From Paralithodes platypus (Eukaryota; Arthropoda; Malacostraca; Decapoda; Lithodidae), in the NCBI GenBank assembly GCA_032716605.1, contig CM064580.1, positions 33,740,728-33,804,727 of the forward strand: DNA of 64,000 nt, read 5' to 3'. How positions within the stretch are numbered: position 1 is the stretch's first letter; the number at the start of each line of letters is the position of its first letter. Below the pieces are notes generated by a model. It saw nothing but the letters and a program-made list of their open reading frames with translations. It was not told where the DNA came from and did not search any database. The position numbers and the translations under genes were made by a program. Below are positions 23,735-33,549 of this stretch, in pieces.

Positions 23735-23860
23735 CGAACTCGTCAATGACTCCGGGGCCACTCATAAATATTAGGTTTTCTCTCTTCCCCTTGGGGATCA
23801 AACCTATAATTTAATAGTGGCCCCTTCGTCATTGACGAAGTGCCAGAATTCTAAGACTGG
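23735..23860. repeat. DIRS internal complementary region (circle-junction copy)
   Basis: The + strand has CTCGTCAATGACTCCGGGGC running to CTTGGGGATCAAACCTATA (reverse complement of the outer right end). It is followed immediately by ATTTAATAGTGGCCCCTTCG (reverse complement of the outer left end at 41335). Thus the two outer ends are fused here, as expected if this segment templates end joining of circular cDNA. Confidence 0.82.
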
Positions 23861-24564
23861 AGGGGGACATTCGTACTGATGACCCTTAAAAACCCGCTCT
23901 CCGAAAGTATTCCCAACTCAAAATCCAAAGGTTTCACAGAAACACCAAGACAACTAAAATATTTATTGTATACTTACAATAATGTGTATTCTTCAATATG
24001 TAAATGCTTTTACAGATATAAAGATATGAAAGAGTAAGCAGATGTGTGCTTAAAGATACTGCTTATGTATAACCCACCTTGTTGGCGAATACCTGATTCT
24101 CAACATGACTTAGATTATAATATCACTAAGAGTGTGACGTTATTGACTCAGATTATAAGGCCTACACAGGGTGACTGCTTAACCGAGTACACAAAATCAT
24201 GACTAGCGTGAGTTACTGAACATATAATGTATGTCACTAGGCTTGTGACTCCGACTATGTACAAAATAAAGTATGTGACATTTGACACTTGTTCTTAATA
24301 TTGCAACCATAACTTAGGTATGCTGTGAAAATTGCATAGGTAATAGTATTTTAGTATATATCACTCATATTACTCTTAAATAATATCAAAACATTAGCCT
24401 ATGTTATCCCATCTTTCTTGACTAGAAAAATATATCTTTCTTAATTATTAGAGAAAAAGAAGATTTACAATGTAAATAGAGATCACACCTTTGGTCTTAT
24501 ATATTTGCATATATATAACAAGTTTTCGTCGAAGGGGTGTTAGTGTCTTTGTAGTTATACATCC

Positions 24565-24577
24565 CCCCCCCCCCCTG
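24565..24577. repeat. Poly(C) run in the DIRS 3' non-coding part
   Basis: A run of about 12-13 C residues. Sequence from 23861 to 24604 otherwise shows no genes and is DIRS 3' non-coding DNA. Confidence 0.8.
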
Positions 24578-24609
24578 TTTTGAAAACAACAGCTTAAATC
24601 TACTAGCAC

Positions 24610-25188
24610 TGTCGGGAATTTAGATAAAGAGATTAAATTGCATATCACTGGTACATGAAATATCCCAACAAATAGTTATAATATAATTACCAACGAGGTA
24701 TTCGATGGGTGTAATCCAGTCCCCTACACACGGCTAATTCAATTGCATGACATGTAGGAATGTTCACATAATACAATATCGATACAATGAACTTAGCTTA
24801 GAGGACTGGTGATGTAGGACTGTTGTTATAAATTAATATTTGTAGCACATGGTGAACTGTGGGTTAAGTCAGAGCCGGGGGGGGGGGGGGGGGGGGGGAG
24901 ATGTTGGTTGTATGGGGTTGATTGAGAGACTAAAGGACCGGCGTCCGATCGCTTCGCGAAATTACATATGGCTGCCGGCTCATAATAATTATAACCCATA
25001 ACTTGGTTTCATGATACATCTAGAGCTGATGTAGATATTTATACATTATAGTTAATATTTAACCTATACTTAAGAATAAACTACAATACACAAAGAACCA
25101 GCCGAAATCGTACATGCGATACGATACCGCCAAATTCAAATGTCCTATTGGACCTAAAACTGTCGGGATCATTACCTTATTCCCGACA
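24610..25188 (-). repeat. BEL 3' LTR (579 bp)
   Basis: Pairs with 32972-33537 with few substitutions. It contains a G-run of 22 (24877-24898) that is only 9 G in the other LTR. A G-rich, PPT-like stretch lies just inside it on the minus strand (about 25190-25205). Confidence 0.9.
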
Positions 25189-25253
25189 TATTGCCCGCCA
25201 CCAAAAATGATATACAGGAGCTATATACAGAGAACAAAAAAAGGACATCGAAG

Positions 25254-25552
25254 TCAAAGATCACCTTGTTTGATCTTTGATCTACAAAGATCCACGGAAC
25301 TCATAGCCGCCCTCCTTTTGGGACGAGCGCCACCTGAAGCCTGAGGAGGATCATCCTTCTCATCATCAGCTGCCCCACCTTGAGGAGCACTGTCACCAAC
25401 ACTCTCCCGCGGAGGGGTATCAGTAGAGACGCCAGGATCATCCGGCAGTTCTACATCCTGCTCCAAGGGATATAACCTTACGACTGGGCGAGTAGTAACC
25501 CCAGTCGAAGTTCGTATTCTAGCAACCCTTATAAGACCATCAATGCCCTGGA
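25254..25552 (-). pseudogene. BEL integrase C-terminal fragment (separated by a LINE)
   Basis: The minus frame begins FQGIDGLIRVARIRTSTGV, then TRPVVRLYPLEQDVELPDD, then an acidic tail and PKRRAAMSSVDL. The RVA.VRT...RP..RLYPLE motif is the conserved ending (DUF5641-type) of BEL/Pao integrases. Its upstream part ends near 26790 (RLFWKLGRIIKG), so the protein is interrupted by the LINE insertion at 25553-26757. Confidence 0.82.
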
Positions 25553-26757
25553 ACAAATCAAAAGATCAAGTTGACGATATGCAACACAATCTAGATAAAT
25601 TGTCACATTGGGCCCAAATTTGGCAAATGAGTTTCAATGCGGATAAATGTAAAGTACTACATATCGGATACCTAAATGAGAAAGCAAACTATTCGATGAA
25701 TGGCACTCAGCTTAACCCCTTCAGACTCATATGACGCAGAGGTTGCCAGATTAGCAATAAGAAAGAGTTCTCACTCTTATAATTACCTCTCCAAAATTAG
25801 TTTTCAGCCCACAGCTAACTCAAAGACAACTGCAGAGGTTGAAGTAACTAAACTAAAGGTTTCTAAATAACCCTGATGGTAACAAAGGCTTTAAAGTATC
25901 CCTAATAGGCTCAAAATTGCGTCATATGACGGAGAGGGTTAAGAATGTAAACAGAGAAACTGATCTGGGAGTAACAATATCGAGTAACCTAAAACCGATT
26001 CAGAAGTTGTTGAGAAGGCAAACAAAATAATTGGCTTTATAGGCAGATCATTTGAGCATAAATCCAAAGACGTAATCCTAACCCTCTACAATTCCTTAGT
26101 CCGCCCTCTTCTGGAATACTGCGTTCAATGCTGTTGCCCTTATTACCAAAAAGACATAAACAAGCTAGAACGAGTTCAACGTAGAGTTACCAAAATGATA
26201 CCTAGCCTAAAGAACAAACCATACGAAGAGAGTCTTAGAGAATTAAATCTATTTCCTTTAACCCAGCGCAGATTAAGAGGTGACTTAATTCATGTGTTCA
26301 AAATCATCAAAGGCATCGACAATATGAACTGTAGTAAGTACTGCACTATCAACCAATCTAATTACACGCGGGGAAACGGTTGCAAAATTATTGGTAAATC
26401 TTTTAACTCACACGAATCTAAGAATTTCTTCTTCAATCGAGTTGTCAACTTGTGGAATGGGCTTCCCCGAGACGAGACGTTATAGACTGCAGCACCGTTG
26501 ATTCATTTAAATTCCGCCTAGACAAATATCTCGCATCAAACCCGCGACTGACTGCGTTTGTAAATGAATAACTTTATTTTATCCTCCCATCAGTTACTAA
26601 CCCATATGTCCCCTACTAACTTCCTAGTCCTGCCACGTTAGTGGCAGGGCAGTAGTTCCCTTTCCAATGTTCCCTTACCCACTCTAAACCACTGTTTGGA
26701 CACTTGATCCTCAGTGTTTTGGAGGACAAGCAGCCCAGAAGGGTCACTAGACCTGTT
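25553..26757 (+). mobile_element. CR1/L2-like LINE fragment inserted in BEL integrase
   Basis: The + strand encodes an RT C-terminal region: DKLSHWAQIWQMSFNADKCK, then after a MITE TDLGVTISSNLKP, GFIGRSFEHKSKDVILTLYN, VRPLLEYCVQC, INKLERVQRRVTKMIPSL and FFFNRVVNLWNGLPRDE. The pattern (SLVRP.LEYC...W.P...DI..LE.VQRR.TK) is that of the CR1/L2 group. There are several frame breaks. The 3' end has CTTTGTACTC short direct repeats (about 26768-26790), like the simple-repeat tails of CR1/L2 LINEs. It is 5' truncated. Confidence 0.85.
25716..25938 (+). mobile_element. MITE-1 copy b (223 bp, TTAA-flanked) in the CR1-like LINE
   Basis: TTAA at 25712-25715 and 25939-25942. Inverted ends are CCCCTTCAGACTCATATGAC and the complement of GTCATATGACGGAGAGGG. 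Removing the insert with one TTAA leaves the LINE frame open across the site (..GTQL then NVNRETDLGV..). Confidence 0.93.
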
Positions 26758-28312
26758 GTTGCTTGATTTCCTTTGTACTCCTTTGTACTCCTTTGATAAT
26801 CCTCCCAAGCTTCCAAAATAACCTAGGACACTCATCATGAATCAGGACGATATCCCCGTTACGAGGCCATCGTTGATTCGTCCCTTTGATCTTATTAGAG
26901 TGACACTCGCGAAGAGACAGCAAATATTCTTGGGTCCACCGTTTCCATAGATCGTCTGACACCTTGTTCACATACTGGAAGCGACGACGTGTGGCGTCAT
27001 CATTGCTGAACGTAGGGTCATGCAGATCTTCGTCATTTACTGACGATCTAGGAAAGGTATTAAGGGTTCGTCCACGTGTTAGCATAGAAGGCGAAATGGG
27101 TAAGAGGTCATCAACATCTGCCGAGGTATAGGTCAAGGGCCTGTCGTTGACTGACATCTCAATTTCTATTAAGATGGTTTGCAACTCCCGTCTGGTCACC
27201 AGTGCCCTTCCTAATACCTTCTTCATGGCAGATTTGACGATACCGATTGTTCTCTCCCAAATCGCCCCGAACCATGGTGCACGTGCTGGTATAAATCTCC
27301 ACTGACAACCCTTTCCAGTGAGGGTAGCCACAACTTGCGGGTCATCCATTAAACTCTGGAGATATTTAGAGGCCCCGACAAAACAAGTCGCATTATCGCT
27401 CATAATAATTTGAGGGAAACCATTGCGGCCTGCAAAGCGTCTTAGAGTATGCAAAAACCCGTCACTGGATAGGTCGTCAATCAATTCAATATGAATCGCT
27501 CTGGTTACCGCACATGTGAATAGGACGGCATATACCTTTATGATATTACCGGGCGATTCTCTAACATGAATCGCTCCGGTGTAGTCCACCCCGGTTACCT
27601 GAAATGGTTCAGTCCTTTGTACCCTGAACTCAGGTAAGGGAGGTAGATCAACTGGGGAGTAAGGTTTACCCTGTAATCTTTTACAGATAGTACAGCTATT
27701 GTGGATCCCTTTAATTGCTTGTCGCATCTTAGGGATCCACCAACGTTGTCGCATATACGCCAGAACATAATTTACGCCAAAATGTAGACAGGTCCTATGG
27801 CATTGGCGAATCAACAGTTTGGTAATCAAATGAGAGGAGCTAAGGAGGACAGGATATTTCGCAGAATCAATAATGTCCGCCTTTTGTATCCTGCCTCTAC
27901 ACTTAATTATGCCTCCTTCCATATATAATCCTAGCTGCCTCATTAAGTTAGAGGGTTTGGCCTTTGACTCCTTGCTCAGGATTTGATGTTCAGTAGGATA
28001 AGATTCCCTTTGTACTAAACATATTTGTTTTGCTTCTGCTGATCTCATTTCATGGAGTCTGATATGCTTCGAATCTTCACTAAGGAAAGACCCGTGAGCC
28101 CGACTTCTCATGTTGTTAATGAAACGGTATATCCATGCAAATACCCGTATTACTTGATCATAGCTGCCGTAACGTTCCCACTCTACCAACTTGTTATCCT
28201 GATGTGTAGTACTCACATTCGAACTACTTAACACATCATCTTGGGGCCGACTTGAAGGATCAGATACGCATTCCCTGAAATTCAGTTGGAGATATAAGCC
28301 ATGGAGGTCCAT
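26758..28312 (-). CDS. BEL/Pao integrase (C-terminus split off)
   Basis: Integrase inserts element cDNA into host DNA. A continuous minus frame from 28312 shows the zinc-binding region with CHRTCLHFGVNYVL and IHNSCTICKRL. The catalytic Asp residues lie in VTGVDYTGAIHV and IIMSDNATCFVGA, and the Glu in PWFGAIWERTIGIVK. VNDRPLTYTSADVDDLLPIS and RLFWKLGRIIKG follow, typical of BEL/Pao. The DDE triad and the zinc ligands are intact. The natural C-terminus now lies at 25254-25552. The N-terminal part overlaps the RT frame by about 50 bp, so a small frame change joins them near 28260-28312. Confidence 0.9.
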
Positions 28313-29747
28313 GCCACCAAATAGAGGACGACATAAACTGTTGCGCCGAGATCCCCCGGGAAATTATGTCACTGGGGTTATCCCTGGTGCTCACATAGCA
28401 AAATTTAGCTGTAGGAACTAAGTTATGTATCTCATCAGTGCGATTAGAAACATAAACAGGTAACACTTTCTGGCTGTGTACCCATGAAAGTGCTATTTGA
28501 CTGTCGCTCCAGACATAGACGTTATTAATCTGTAGTATGTCTGTATAAGCATCCAGTGTAAACTTTATTAGACGAGCAGACAGAAGCAATGCAGTAAGTT
28601 CTAATTTAGGAACTGTAATCTTCTTTATAGGGGCTACCTTGGCCTTCGCTATAGCCAGTGTCGCTTCACTACCATTGCATATGTATATGGCAGTACCGTA
28701 CGCACTATTACTAGCATCAGAAAAGGCATGTAGATCCACCTGTTGACTACTAATAAGCTGACGATTAAGTTGGACCTTGCAATATGTGGAAAGGTCCGAC
28801 CGAATCAACCGCCAAGTATCTTGTAACACAGTCGGGAGGGGCGTGTCCCAATCTAGTTTTAGCCGCCACAGTTGCTGTAAAAACATACGAGCACGGATAG
28901 TTACAGGCAGCAAAAAACCTAGGGGATCAAACAACCTCGCTGACAAGCTTAAGCAGTTTCGCTTGGTCATAAGCTCACTGCCGCATGGGGTGTGACAGAA
29001 GGATATACAATCTGTGGTAGCGTCCCATTTGTGGCCTAAAAACTTCACCTCACTATTCTCAGTAGCTACACCGTCAGAAGCAAATTGACCTTTCAAAAGA
29101 TCACTATTAGTGGCCCATTCTCGCAAGTATAGATGAGCCTTGGCAAATATATCGCGGATCTCCCAGCATTTCTTGAGCAATAAATCTTCATTGTCTCCAG
29201 TGCCTTGAAGATTGTCCACATAGATCCCCTGCTTGATCTCATTCTTGAAGTCAGGATCTAGTCCAGCCTCCTCAAGATGACGCAAGATAGTAGTGTTGAC
29301 AAGGAACTGGGAACAGGTCGCCCCGAATAAGACGACTCTGAACCTGTAGACCAGATACTCTGAATCTAGATCCATTGGGTCCCGTGGCCATAAAAATCTT
29401 GTCGAGTCCCTGTCTTCACGATGGAGTTGAAGCATCAGGAAGGCCTTCTCAATATCGGCGACCCATGCAAACTTATGACATCTGAAGCGCAACATAATTT
29501 GCGCGAGATCAGAGACCAGGGACGGACCCGTGTACAGACAATCATTCAGGCTATAGGAGCGATCACTGGATTTAGCAGAGCAATCATACACAATACGAAC
29601 AGGAGTGGTGGAACTGTCCTTTTTAATCCCATGGTGAGCAAGGTAATGGATGTTATCTCCATACTCACTAAGATCTACTCTCTCCACAAATCCACGTTGT
29701 ACCTGCTCGGTTTTACCAGAACCTTTTATTCCAAGGTTAAACAACAA
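28260..29747 (-). CDS. BEL/Pao reverse transcriptase and RNase H
   Basis: The minus frame of about 495 codons begins in the RT fingers: RGFVERVDLSEYGDNIHYLA, then HHGIKKDSSTTPVRIVYDCS. Palm motifs follow: FAWVADIEKAFLMLQL, VLFGATCSQFLVN and YVDNLQGTGDNEDLL. The YVDN form of the catalytic box is common in BEL/Pao. The RNase H-like domain has VDLHAFSDASNSAYGTAIY and NNVYVWSDSQIALSWVHS. No internal stop is present. The upstream link to gag-protease is broken by the disordered segment 29748-30054. Confidence 0.9.
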   Translation of the reverse strand: MLFNLGIKGSGKTEQVQRGFVERVDLSEYGDNIHYLAHHGIKKDSSTTPVRIVYDCSAKSSDRSYSLNDCLYTGPSLVSDLAQIMLRFRCHKFAWVADIEKAFLMLQLHREDRDSTRFLWPRDPMDLDSEYLVYRFRVVLFGATCSQFLVNTTILRHLEEAGLDPDFKNEIKQGIYVDNLQGTGDNEDLLLKKCWEIRDIFAKAHLYLREWATNSDLLKGQFASDGVATENSEVKFLGHKWDATTDCISFCHTPCGSELMTKRNCLSLSARLFDPLGFLLPVTIRARMFLQQLWRLKLDWDTPLPTVLQDTWRLIRSDLSTYCKVQLNRQLISSQQVDLHAFSDASNSAYGTAIYICNGSEATLAIAKAKVAPIKKITVPKLELTALLLSARLIKFTLDAYTDILQINNVYVWSDSQIALSWVHSQKVLPVYVSNRTDEIHNLVPTAKFCYVSTRDNPSDIISRGISAQQFMSSSIWWHGPPWLISPTEFQGMRI

Positions 29748-30054
29748 GATCCTTGACGAATGAGTCTAACCATTAATGTTTGAACATAATTTCTCCGTGT
29801 TTTATTCTTGCATCGCCTCGACAACTCGAGTGCCAAAAGCTATCTCAGCTTTCGGTACATACTCAGTATGTACCGAGTCAGGGAACCTGTTGTATCATTC
29901 GGGCCTTTGATAGTCTATGATTCTTGTCTCTCTGGGCTCTCTAACTTTTCCACGCTGTGCGCTCTCCACATAACTTACGGGTAAGTGGGGTGCCGCTTTT
30001 TGGAATCCCATGCTTAGCAAGGTTGTATGTTATCCCCATCTGTTGAGAACTAAT
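29748..30054 (-). other. Rearranged segment between BEL protease and RT
   Basis: About 300 bp with stops in all minus frames separates the protease frame from the RT frame. Near 29990-30045 it holds a diverged duplicate of the RT segment at 29615-29680: shared GGATAACAT and CATGGGATT with AAAA, encoding LAKHGI versus LAHHGI. A palindromic pair CATACTCAGTATGTACCGA occurs at 29858-29877. It looks like an insertion with local duplication. Confidence 0.5.
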
Positions 30055-32175
30055 CTATACAAATAATAATAAAATTAAAACTGCCGCATAAGTCTCGCAA
30101 TAATTTGGATCCTTGACAAACTGCTTCTGAAGGCCACGTAACCTACAAAGTGCTAGATGGAAATTAGTAGGTAATTTACTCTTGTTATCATTCCAAGGGA
30201 GCCTTACCACATACTGACCCCTGCCAGAGTCATACGTTACAGTCTCTTCATACGAGCTTAACGCTAGCTTGGACTCACGATCAAGTTCATGTGGGTCAAT
30301 TCCAATATTGTCCAAGTCCCATAGCTTATCTATATCAGTACATGTATTATCAGGCACGTTTGGCCTAATATATTTATCTATGGGGCTTACTGCTACCTTG
30401 AGGACCGTAACCACCTCCACCTGTGTGTCTTGAGAGGAAGTGGCATAGGATCCAGAAATGGCATACCCTTGGATCGTGGAGAGCATTATTAGCTTATCTA
30501 CCCGCCGATATCCAGGGTGAACCAGGTCGTAATAATAATCAGCTCCGACCAGTAGCATAATACCATTGTTAGCAGAGAGTTGATCATCAGCCAGTTTATA
30601 ACCCTTGCTTCTGAGATATTTCAAATGTGGTTGAATCTCTGATGCTATATAGAAACTGGGTAGTGTGTCGACCACAACAGCCTTGATGGGACATACCTTT
30701 CTTCTATAAACATAGGAAATCTCCACTATATCATAGTCACTGGAATCTATTTCACCAGTGAAACCATGGAGACGCAAATTCTCTTGACCCTTGCTGGTAC
30801 ACTTGAGCTGGGGTAATGATGACCGCAGAACGAATGACCTCTGTGAGCACTGGTCAAGTAAGGTGCGCGTCATTATAGTATTATTATTACTCCCCACTAC
30901 TGGCAGCATCATAGTAGGAAGCAATTGACATTCTCGAGAAGCAATGGACATGGCAGATACTTTATAACCCTCGCTCTTACCTTTCTCATGTGACTCTTTG
31001 GGGGTTCTCCCCTTTTCTTTGCCGTCGTGCCGATCAGACTGGGTGCAAAGGGAAAACCAATGTTTCCCCTTGCAATACTTACAAGGTTTGATGTAGGAAT
31101 TGGTGCAATTACTGTTGAAGTGGTCTCTTGCCAGACAGCTGGTACATAACTTAAGCGATTTAGCCTTGCCAATCTTATGTGTAGCCTTAGGATACTTAGG
31201 ACACTGGTACCACAGATGACCGTGGACACTGCACAACTTGCAACTTAATGATATTGGCCTTTTCTGTTTAGGAGAAGTCTGTACCGGGAAAGCTGCAGTA
31301 GATGGCGACATCTCCACTTGTCGGTAGTGTCCAGTACTCTCCATATTGAAGACTTCAGTCTGGTACACCTGCACCAACGCTTCCAAGTTTAGTGGAGAGT
31401 CGCTTAGTTGTCGTCTTACAATTTCCCTTCGGGGAGAGGGTATCTTATTCAAGATATTAACACTAAATATTTCCTCCTTGTTGATGGCCATTGTCTCCAT
31501 AGATTGGAGGAGGCTCTCAAAGGAGGCATAGTACTCCTTTAGGTCCACCACATCATAGGATGGAGGATCTAGCGTGAAGAATTTGGTAATTAACGCGGTC
31601 TTGATGACTTCCACTCTCCCATAAGTTCTCTTCAGCAACTCCACTGCAGACTCGTAGCTGGTAGCTTCTAGCTTGTACCCATCGACCAACTTCAATGCCT
31701 CCCCTTTCAATTGACCACGGAGATATGTGAACCTTTGGATGGATGTGAGTGTTTTATTATGATGGACGGAACACTCAAAGATATCCCAAAATCCAGTCCA
31801 GGTAGCCGAATCCCCGGAAAAGGTAGGCAAAGTAAGCTTCGGCAGGTTAAAACCAGTTGCCTTTGGTGTACCGGTATCCTTAACAGGGGTTGATTCTTGG
31901 GTGGAAGATAGTCTGGCTAAGGCTGTATTAACGTCCTCAAAGTACTCAAGATCTGCCGACATTTCTTCTTCCACATCGTCAGTAACTGTCAATAAACCAT
32001 ATACCTGCTGAGCATAATTATCGTAATTGGCTAGCGATTTAGTAACAGTAGCGGATTTACCCTTAATCTGATCAGCTGTGGCACTTAATAAAAATTCATC
32101 AAGATCTCTTAAACACCTATTTAAACTTCCCTTCATCCCTCCCTTAAGAATCTTAAGTTTCTTTAAATCTGTCAT
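30055..32175 (-). CDS. BEL/Pao gag-protease polyprotein
   Basis: A 706-codon frame from ATG 32175. The N-terminus is helical. The capsid-like region has KLTLPTFSGDSATWTGFWDI and FTYLRGQLKGEALKLVDGY, the DUF1759-type pattern of BEL gags. Zinc knuckles follow: CKLCSVHGHLWYQCPKY, CTSCLARDHFNSNC and CKYCKGKHWFSLC. The protease (DUF1758-type) has RTLLDQCSQRSFVL, in which the expected Gly after Asp-x is Cys. The frame ends at 30055 shortly after LCRLRGLQKQFVKDPNYCET, before the RT, because of the segment 29748-30054. Confidence 0.88.
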   Translation of the reverse strand: MTDLKKLKILKGGMKGSLNRCLRDLDEFLLSATADQIKGKSATVTKSLANYDNYAQQVYGLLTVTDDVEEEMSADLEYFEDVNTALARLSSTQESTPVKDTGTPKATGFNLPKLTLPTFSGDSATWTGFWDIFECSVHHNKTLTSIQRFTYLRGQLKGEALKLVDGYKLEATSYESAVELLKRTYGRVEVIKTALITKFFTLDPPSYDVVDLKEYYASFESLLQSMETMAINKEEIFSVNILNKIPSPRREIVRRQLSDSPLNLEALVQVYQTEVFNMESTGHYRQVEMSPSTAAFPVQTSPKQKRPISLSCKLCSVHGHLWYQCPKYPKATHKIGKAKSLKLCTSCLARDHFNSNCTNSYIKPCKYCKGKHWFSLCTQSDRHDGKEKGRTPKESHEKGKSEGYKVSAMSIASRECQLLPTMMLPVVGSNNNTIMTRTLLDQCSQRSFVLRSSLPQLKCTSKGQENLRLHGFTGEIDSSDYDIVEISYVYRRKVCPIKAVVVDTLPSFYIASEIQPHLKYLRSKGYKLADDQLSANNGIMLLVGADYYYDLVHPGYRRVDKLIMLSTIQGYAISGSYATSSQDTQVEVVTVLKVAVSPIDKYIRPNVPDNTCTDIDKLWDLDNIGIDPHELDRESKLALSSYEETVTYDSGRGQYVVRLPWNDNKSKLPTNFHLALCRLRGLQKQFVKDPNYCETYAAVLILLLFV

Positions 32176-32971
32176 CGTTAAGTCTATTAGGCTATTAACT
32201 CTCTAAACTATAAAGCAAACTATTACACAAATTAATTTAAATTAAAAAATGTGGCAATAGCATTGCCACTCCCAATTTGGAAACGGTCACTAGGCTACTA
32301 GCTGCAGTAGGAAGAATTAATTGAATAAAATTGACAAATAGCAGAAACAAACTAGGGCTAGAGAAAGAAGGGTAAATGAAAAGAACTGACTAGGTCTAGT
32401 AATAAGTATTAGGCCTAGCCCAGCTGCCCATCCCACAATCATGAGGTCTGTTGGCTGTCAATCGCTTAGGAATCAACAGAGACCAAACCCCATTACCGTA
32501 ATTAGGCAACTAGGCTATAAAATTTAATTAAATGAGTCACATGAGAACCCTCCCAACCGGCAAAATTAAGAAAAGAGTCTAATAACGACAAAACACAATG
32601 AACACCACAGGCACACCACCAAAGCGAAATGAACAGCTACCACAGACACCTGCAGGCCTAGCCTAGCCTAGCCTATGAGGGCGAAATGGTGCCCGACGAA
32701 ATTACCCCTACCCCAATCTCCAGCCCAGCTAACTCACCAAAAAACGCCAAGGATCACACGCCCAAAAAAACCTGGAAACTAGCCCCAAAAAAGAGAGGGA
32801 CGGCGCCTAAACGGAAAAAAACACGAGGGAAGAAGCCGGGTCTATACTTGAGAAAGGGCAATCGGCCCAACAACGCGCGAGGCGGCAGCCATTTGTAAGC
32901 CCACAAGCGTCAAGGAAGCAAACAAAACTGTACTACAGTAAGGAAGCCGTAGGGCACGAAGGACCATTATT
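32176..32971 (-). promoter_or_regulatory. BEL 5' leader with primer-binding site
   Basis: Non-coding leader between the 5' LTR and gag. Directly inside the LTR the minus strand reads AATAATGGTCCTTCGTGCCC (32971-32952). The TGGTCCTTCGTGCC part is a plausible tRNA primer site, as BEL sites often begin TGGT. No gene is supported on either strand here. Confidence 0.55.
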
Positions 32972-33537
32972 TGTCGGGAATTTAGATAAAGAGGTTAAAT
33001 TGCATATCACTGGTACATGAAATATCCCAACAAATAGTTATAATATAATTACCAACGAGGTATTCGATGGGTGTAATCCAGTCCCCCACACACAGCTAAT
33101 TCAATTGCATGACATGTAGGAATGTTCACATAATACAATATTGATACAATGAACTTAGCTTAGAGGACTGGTGATGTAGGACTGTTGTTATAGATAAATA
33201 TTTGTAGCACATGGTGAACTGTGGGTTGAGTCAGAGCTGGGGGGGGGAGATGTTGGTTGTATGGGGTTGATTGAGAGACTAAAGGGCCGGCGTCCGATCG
33301 CTTCGCAAAATTACATATGGCTGCCGGCTCATAATAATTATAACCCATAACTTGGTTTCATGATACATCTAGAGCTGATGTAGATATTTATACATTATAG
33401 TTAATATTTAACCTATACTTAAGAATAAACTACAATACACAAAGAACCAGCCGAAATCGTACATGCGATACGATACCGCCAAATTCAAATGTCCTATTGG
33501 ACCTAAAAATGTCGGCATCATTACCCTATTCCCGACA
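32972..33537 (-). repeat. BEL 5' LTR (566 bp)
   Basis: Pairs with 24610-25188. Ends are TGTCGGG and CCCGACA, followed by AGCAC. Confidence 0.9.
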
Positions 33538-33549
33538 AGCACAGAGATC

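Larger units (their letters stand above)
24610..33537 (-). mobile_element. BEL/Pao LTR retrotransposon (8.9 kb) inside DIRS
   Basis: Near-identical LTRs at 24610-25188 and 32972-33537 begin TGTCGGG and end CCCGACA. The 5-bp target duplication AGCAC flanks the element at 24605-24609 and 33538-33542. Minus-strand genes run gag-protease, RT-RNase H, integrase, the order of BEL/Pao. It inserted just past the stop codon of the DIRS recombinase frame. High LTR similarity suggests a fairly recent arrival. It was later split by a CR1-like LINE at 25553-26757. Confidence 0.92.

Noticed and set aside
32686..32898. Lys-rich 70-codon plus-strand ORF in the BEL leader
   Set aside because: Low-complexity, antisense to the element and in its non-coding leader; no motif.
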